9,153 nucleotides of DNA. Origin: Pseudomonadota bacterium. GTDB taxonomy: Bacteria; Pseudomonadota; Alphaproteobacteria; Azospirillales; Azospirillaceae. The notes below the pieces were generated by a model that was not told the DNA's origin, did not search any database, and was given only the letters and a program-made list of their open reading frames with translations. The stretch lies in contig JAEZHQ010000315.1 in NCBI GenBank assembly GCA_023416455.1, positions 1 to 9,153 on the forward strand. Reading direction: 5' to 3'. Position numbers and translations under genes: made by a program. Below are positions 5,957-9,153 of this stretch, piece after piece. The stretch's first letter is position 1, and each line of letters starts with the position of its first letter.

Positions 5957-6871
5957 TCACGCCGCACCGTCCGCCGGCTTGGTGGCCGACGCGATCACGT
6001 AGTCGTAGGCGGAATACATCGTCTCCGGATCGAACCGCAGCACGAGGCGGAACGGCAGGCGCGCCAGCGGATGGAAGCGTTGCAGCATCTCCGGCTCCGT
6101 CTTCATGTAGTGGTGGAGGCCGGGATAGACGTGCCCCCAGATCGACCGCACCGAGACGTCGGTGAAGCCGGCGCCTTTCAGCTTGGCGGCGTAGCCGTCC
6201 CGGTCGTCGGCGTTGGCGGCGGGGACGGAGTATTTCTTGACGAAGCTGTTCCAGGTGGATTTCTGGACCGAGCGGGCGAAGCGGCCCTCGACCGGCGGGC
6301 GCCGGATCACGTCGGCGAGCACCAGCCGGCCGCCGGGCCGCAGCACCCGCAGCGCCTCGCGGAAGAAGTCCTCGCGGGTGTCGAAGTGGAAGGCGCATTC
6401 CAGGCCGACGACCCGGTCGAACGCGGCGTCGGGCAGCGGCATGGCGGTGGCCGACGCCTCCAGCAGCTCGATCCGGTCGGCGAGCCCGCGCTCCGCCACC
6501 CGCCGGCGGGCCAGCGCGACCTGCGACGGCGTGATGTTCAGGCCGACGATCCGCTCCACGCCGTAGGTCTCGGCCCAGTGCATGTCCTGGTCGGCGAATC
6601 CGAATCCGACGTCGACCACCGCCTGCTCCGGGCCGAGCCCGGCCGTCTCCGCCACCAGCTCCGCCATGGCCACGCACGCCTCGTCGATGCTGCGGGCCTT
6701 CTCCCAGTAGCCGAGGTTGAGGTAGAGGCCGGTGCGGCTGAACGCCCGCGTCGACACCAGCTCGTAGATGCCCTTGGCCGACAGGGAGCCGCCCGGTGCG
6801 TAGAACCACTTCAGGTAGCCCCAGGTCTCGCGCAGGCGGTCGGCGAAGGTCGGGGGGGCGGTCGTCGTCAT
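5957..6871 (-). CDS. Class I SAM-dependent methyltransferase (UbiE/EryG-like)
   Basis: This is a 304-residue methyltransferase that would transfer a methyl group from S-adenosylmethionine. After an N-terminal cap with LYLNLGYWEKARSID (49-63), the SAM-binding core begins with motif I VVDVGFGFADQD (85-96). It continues with IVGLNITPSQV (108-118), the motif II region MPLPDAAFDRVV (144-155), and VLRPGGRLVLADV (176-188). The N-terminal GYW stretch and overall size recall EryG-type sugar or macrolide O-methyltransferases and small-molecule C/O-methyltransferases of the UbiE/tocopherol group; this comparison is from memory. Motif I has Phe where Cys is common, and the residue after strand 2 is Asn112 rather than the usual acid. 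The ATG has GAGG 5 nt upstream. It lies 40 bp after the UbiB-like gene and 17 bp before the P450, so polyketide tailoring is likely; O- versus C-methylation is open. Confidence 0.92.
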   Translation of the reverse strand: MTTTAPPTFADRLRETWGYLKWFYAPGGSLSAKGIYELVSTRAFSRTGLYLNLGYWEKARSIDEACVAMAELVAETAGLGPEQAVVDVGFGFADQDMHWAETYGVERIVGLNITPSQVALARRRVAERGLADRIELLEASATAMPLPDAAFDRVVGLECAFHFDTREDFFREALRVLRPGGRLVLADVIRRPPVEGRFARSVQKSTWNSFVKKYSVPAANADDRDGYAAKLKGAGFTDVSVRSIWGHVYPGLHHYMKTEPEMLQRFHPLARLPFRLVLRFDPETMYSAYDYVIASATKPADGAA

Positions 6872-6911
6872 CGGGTCCTCGGGCTGCGGGCTGTGGGCGG
6901 CGGACGGCGGT

Positions 6912-8669
6912 TCAGCTGCGCGGGATGATGCCCCTGACCAGCCGGTGCAGGACGAGCGCCACGAACAGGATCAGGCCGAAGGTCATGAGCCAGTCGCCGT
7001 GGTCGAGGTGCTCGAAGTTGTTGGTCATCGTCCGGATGATTTCGTGGTCCGCGACATTGTGCAGGAGCTGGAGGTACATGGCGCCGCCGAACAGCAGCGC
7101 GAGGATGGCGCCGTTGCGCAGCCAGCGGAAGAGGATGCCGGCGACCCTGGCGAAGCGCATGGAACCGGACATGAAGGTGCGGCGGTAGATCGCCTGCCCG
7201 AAGACGATCGGCTCCAGCACCGTCCTGTATTCCGACACCGTGGCCGCCAGGGACTCGACGGTCTCCACGGCGTTCGCCAGCACGCGGCGCGGCGTGCGCT
7301 GGCGCCGCGCCGCGTCGCGGAAGTAGCCGTTGAACAGGTTGATGTAGTTGGCGTCGGGGAGGAGGAGGCTGAGCGAGCTGTCGAGCGTGCCCCAGGTGCG
7401 GCTGATGCGCATGAACTGCCAGCTCAACTGGACCTTGTAGCGCGCCATGACCTGTCCCGAGGCCATGCCCGCCGCACCCAGGGAGCGGTTGTGGTAGCCG
7501 ACGTCGTCGAGGTGGCTCACCGCCTCCCATTCCCGGAAGCAGCGCACCAGGTCGCGCTTCAGGTCGCCGATGTCGGAGATGCTGGGCGGGGAGATGGCGA
7601 ACTGGAGCGTCATGTCGGCCGCCTTGGAGAAGTCCTTCTCGGCCATCGCCCGCAGGCTGGCCTTGTAGGTGGCGAGGAAGGTCTTCTCGCAGGTCCCGAT
7701 GGTGCCGAAATCGATGAGCGCCACGTGGCTGTCGCGCAGGAGGATGATGTTGCCGGGATGGATGTCGGCGTGGAACAGGTTGTCTTCCAGGAGCTGGCGC
7801 AGGATCGAGCGGAACAGCCGGGTGCCGACGCGGCGCGGCTGGACGTCGTTCTCCAGGCACCAGCGCCGCGCCGCCGCCGGATCCTCCTGCATCAGCCGGA
7901 TGAAATCGGACATCAGGACGCCGGGCACGAACTCCGTCACCAGGACGTTGCGGGTGCACCAGTCCCGGTACACGTTCGGCACGTGGATGTCGTGCTCGCG
8001 CAGGCTGCGCCGCATGCGCCGGGTGTTGGCGGCCTCGAACCGGAAGTCCAGCTCCTCCTTGACCATCTGCTCCAGTTCCCAGAGCGCCTCGGGAAGGTGG
8101 ACGTGCGGGGCGAGGACGTTCAGGACCCTGACCAGCCACTTCAGGAACTGGAGGTCGCGGCCGAAGGCGATCTCCGCCGCCGGGCGGCGGACCTTGACGG
8201 CGACGACCGCGCGAGTCGCGCGCAGCCGCGCCACGTGGACCTGGCTGACCGAGGCGGCGGCGAGCGGCTCCCGCTCGAAGGCGGTGAAGACCGCGTCCAG
8301 GTCGTCGCCCAGCTCCTGCCGCAGGATGCGCTCCACCTCCTCGAAGGGGAAGCCGATGGCGCGGTGCTGGAGGCGCGACAGCTCGCGGCAGACCGGCTCG
8401 GAGAAGATGTCGGTGCGCAGCGAGACGAGCTGCCCGACCTTGACCCACAGGCCGCCCAGCTCCTCGAACACCTGGCGCAGGCGGACCGCCCGGTTCTCCT
8501 CGTCGAGCGTCCCGGACAGCCTCAGCCGCAGGTTGGTCAGCAGATAGCCGCCGAAGGCCCGGATCACCCGCAGCCGGGGATGGCGCGGCGGCGGCCCCGG
8601 GGGCCGAATCTCCACGCGCCGCCGCCCGGGCTGCTCCAGGGGGCTGGGAACGAGATCGCGGTCGAGCAT
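6912..8669 (-). CDS. UbiB/ABC1/COQ8-family atypical protein kinase-like ATPase
   Basis: This is a 585-residue member of the ABC1/UbiB family, membrane-associated kinase-like proteins needed for ubiquinone synthesis and lipid handling. Signature parts, numbered from ATG 8669, are KVGQ (77-80, the family's KxGQ motif), the Ala-rich loop AAAS (137-140) that replaces the usual glycine-rich loop, Lys159 in VAVK, ELD (206-208) and EAAN (212-215), the catalytic HADIHPGN (300-307), and DFG (320-322). Two hydrophobic segments near the end (about 517-539 and 560-580) match the family's C-terminal membrane helices. All key residues are present, so it should be active. A TTG at 8747 would add 26 residues, but those codons often end in A or T, unlike the gene, and the TTG coincides with a possible -35 box. 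The ATG itself has no clear ribosome site. Its place between a PKS and two tailoring genes suggests a role in the polyketide pathway. Confidence 0.93.
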   Translation of the reverse strand: MLDRDLVPSPLEQPGRRRVEIRPPGPPPRHPRLRVIRAFGGYLLTNLRLRLSGTLDEENRAVRLRQVFEELGGLWVKVGQLVSLRTDIFSEPVCRELSRLQHRAIGFPFEEVERILRQELGDDLDAVFTAFEREPLAAASVSQVHVARLRATRAVVAVKVRRPAAEIAFGRDLQFLKWLVRVLNVLAPHVHLPEALWELEQMVKEELDFRFEAANTRRMRRSLREHDIHVPNVYRDWCTRNVLVTEFVPGVLMSDFIRLMQEDPAAARRWCLENDVQPRRVGTRLFRSILRQLLEDNLFHADIHPGNIILLRDSHVALIDFGTIGTCEKTFLATYKASLRAMAEKDFSKAADMTLQFAISPPSISDIGDLKRDLVRCFREWEAVSHLDDVGYHNRSLGAAGMASGQVMARYKVQLSWQFMRISRTWGTLDSSLSLLLPDANYINLFNGYFRDAARRQRTPRRVLANAVETVESLAATVSEYRTVLEPIVFGQAIYRRTFMSGSMRFARVAGILFRWLRNGAILALLFGGAMYLQLLHNVADHEIIRTMTNNFEHLDHGDWLMTFGLILFVALVLHRLVRGIIPRS

Positions 8670-8718
8670 GGCGGCCTGGAGCGGTGGAGCAGGGCGGGCG
8701 GGAACCTGTTGCCCCTTT

Positions 8719-8747
8719 GGTATGAAGAGTTCCCGCAAGCGCGTCAA
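8719..8747 (-). promoter_or_regulatory. Candidate sigma-70-type promoter for the ubiB-like/methyltransferase/P450 genes
   Basis: On the minus strand, TTGACG (8747-8742) and CATACC (8724-8719) are separated by 17 bases. The -35 matches consensus at five of six positions; the -10 at three of six. It lies in the 111-bp gap between the PKS stop and the UbiB-like ATG, in the least GC-rich patch of that gap. Transcription would begin near 8712 and leave a leader of about 40 bases. The weak -10 suggests activator dependence or that the genes are mainly read through from the PKS. Confidence 0.35.
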
Positions 8748-8748
8748 C

Positions 8749-8779
8749 GCCCGGTGGTCTCCCGCCCCCGGCCCGGTGG
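8749..8779 (-). repeat. 9-bp direct repeat upstream of the candidate promoter
   Basis: CCACCGGGC on the minus strand occurs at 8779-8771 and 8757-8749, 22 bp apart start to start (two helical turns). The second copy ends one base before the candidate -35 box. The arrangement resembles a binding site for an activator that binds direct repeats, but the 9-mer is GC-rich and could recur by chance. The first copy begins just past the PKS stop codon. Confidence 0.35.
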
Positions 8780-8780
8780 C

Positions 8781-9153
8781 TCAGCCTTCCGGAACGGTAT
8801 GGCGCTCCTCCAGCTCGCGCAGGATGGCGTCGAGGTCGTCCTCGTCCAGCGACAGGACCTCCTCCTCTCCGTCGGCGTCGGTGCCGGCACCGGCATCCGA
8901 CGGGACCGGCGCATCCGGAGGCACCAGCAAATCCGCCAGATGGCCGGCCAGCGCGGTCACGGTGGGGTGGTTGAACAGCAGCGTGGCGGGCAGGGCGGCG
9001 CCCACCAGGGCGCCCAGGCGGTTGCGCAGTTCCACCGCCGCCAGCGAGTCGAGCCCTTCCTCGCCGAGCGGCCGGTCGTGCCGCAACCGGCGGTCGCCGA
9101 GGCCGAGGAGGCGGCGCGCCTCGTCGGCCACCAGGGCCGCCATGCGCTCGACC
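8781..9153 (-). CDS. Type I modular polyketide synthase, C-terminal end (partial)
   Basis: Only the last 123 residues are in the window; the reading frame runs off the right edge without a start. The visible part is an acyl carrier protein: a first helix ending ARRLLGLG, then LGEEGLDSLAAVELRNRLG with the phosphopantetheine-bearing Ser (codon 9045-9047), then LPATLLFNHPTVTALAGHL, all typical of cis-AT modular PKSs rather than peptidyl carriers. A Pro/Ala/Asp-rich linker follows, then an acidic helical tail, LSLDEDDLDAILRELEERH. Such tails act as C-terminal docking elements that pass the chain to the next PKS protein. No thioesterase or reductase domain follows, so this is probably not the releasing subunit. 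The apparent ATG at 9143 is internal to the ACP helix, not a start. The UbiB-like, methyltransferase and P450 genes follow in the same direction. Confidence 0.93.
   Translation of the reverse strand, partial: VERMAALVADEARRLLGLGDRRLRHDRPLGEEGLDSLAAVELRNRLGALVGAALPATLLFNHPTVTALAGHLADLLVPPDAPVPSDAGAGTDADGEEEVLSLDEDDLDAILRELEERHTVPEG

Noticed and set aside
4908..6002. Plus-strand open frame opposite the P450
   Set aside because: It is low-complexity Gly/Val/Arg/Gln-rich translation with no family features, opposite a clearly conserved P450.
4734..6809. A 691-residue minus-strand reading frame that could be read as a methyltransferase-P450 fusion
   Set aside because: Residues upstream of the P450 ATG (5939) are low-complexity out-of-frame sequence over the methyltransferase gene, which is intact in another frame with its own stop at 5957-5959.
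6868..8448. 526-residue minus-strand frame overlapping the UbiB-like gene
   Set aside because: It is a frame-shifted shadow; the UbiB motifs are in the other frame and this one has no recognisable domain.

Overview
The window looks like chromosomal DNA from a GC-rich bacterium, most likely a Gram-negative proteobacterium. Codons end almost always in G or C, the genes are tightly packed, and a Dpp/Opp-type importer sits beside a modular polyketide synthase (PKS). A Rhodospirillales/Azospirillum-like or Burkholderia-like host would fit, but no gene here fixes the taxon.

The left half (40-4699, + strand) is a transport unit. Two membrane permeases of the DppB and DppC type are followed by two ATPases of the DppD and DppF type, with junctions of 1 nt apart, 1 nt apart and 1 nt overlapping. 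This is a near-complete peptide/nickel-type ABC importer. The substrate-binding protein is not in the window and probably lies just upstream. After a 105-bp gap an IclR-family regulator follows in the same direction. The gap holds four tandem copies of a 16-bp unit that includes the last ATPase's stop codon, a chain of tiny ORFs joined by overlapping stop/start codons, a short hairpin and a 10-bp palindrome.

The right half (9153 down to 4734, - strand) is the end of a biosynthetic gene cluster. In transcription order it holds the 3' end of a type I modular PKS (an acyl carrier protein plus an acidic C-terminal tail resembling a docking element, with no thioesterase), a UbiB/ABC1/COQ8-family atypical kinase, a class I SAM-dependent methyltransferase and a bacterial cytochrome P450. 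The two halves converge, with only 34 bp between the IclR and P450 stops. This is the likely edge of the polyketide cluster.

Working model (inference): the PKS builds a polyketide, and the methyltransferase and P450 tailor it. The UbiB-like protein, which carries all the family's signature motifs and two C-terminal membrane segments, may handle a lipid-like intermediate at the membrane. A hydroxylase, a methyltransferase and a UbiB protein are also the functional set used in ubiquinone biosynthesis, which makes this trio the most interesting part of the window. No RNA genes, CRISPR arrays, insertion sequences or integrase genes were seen.
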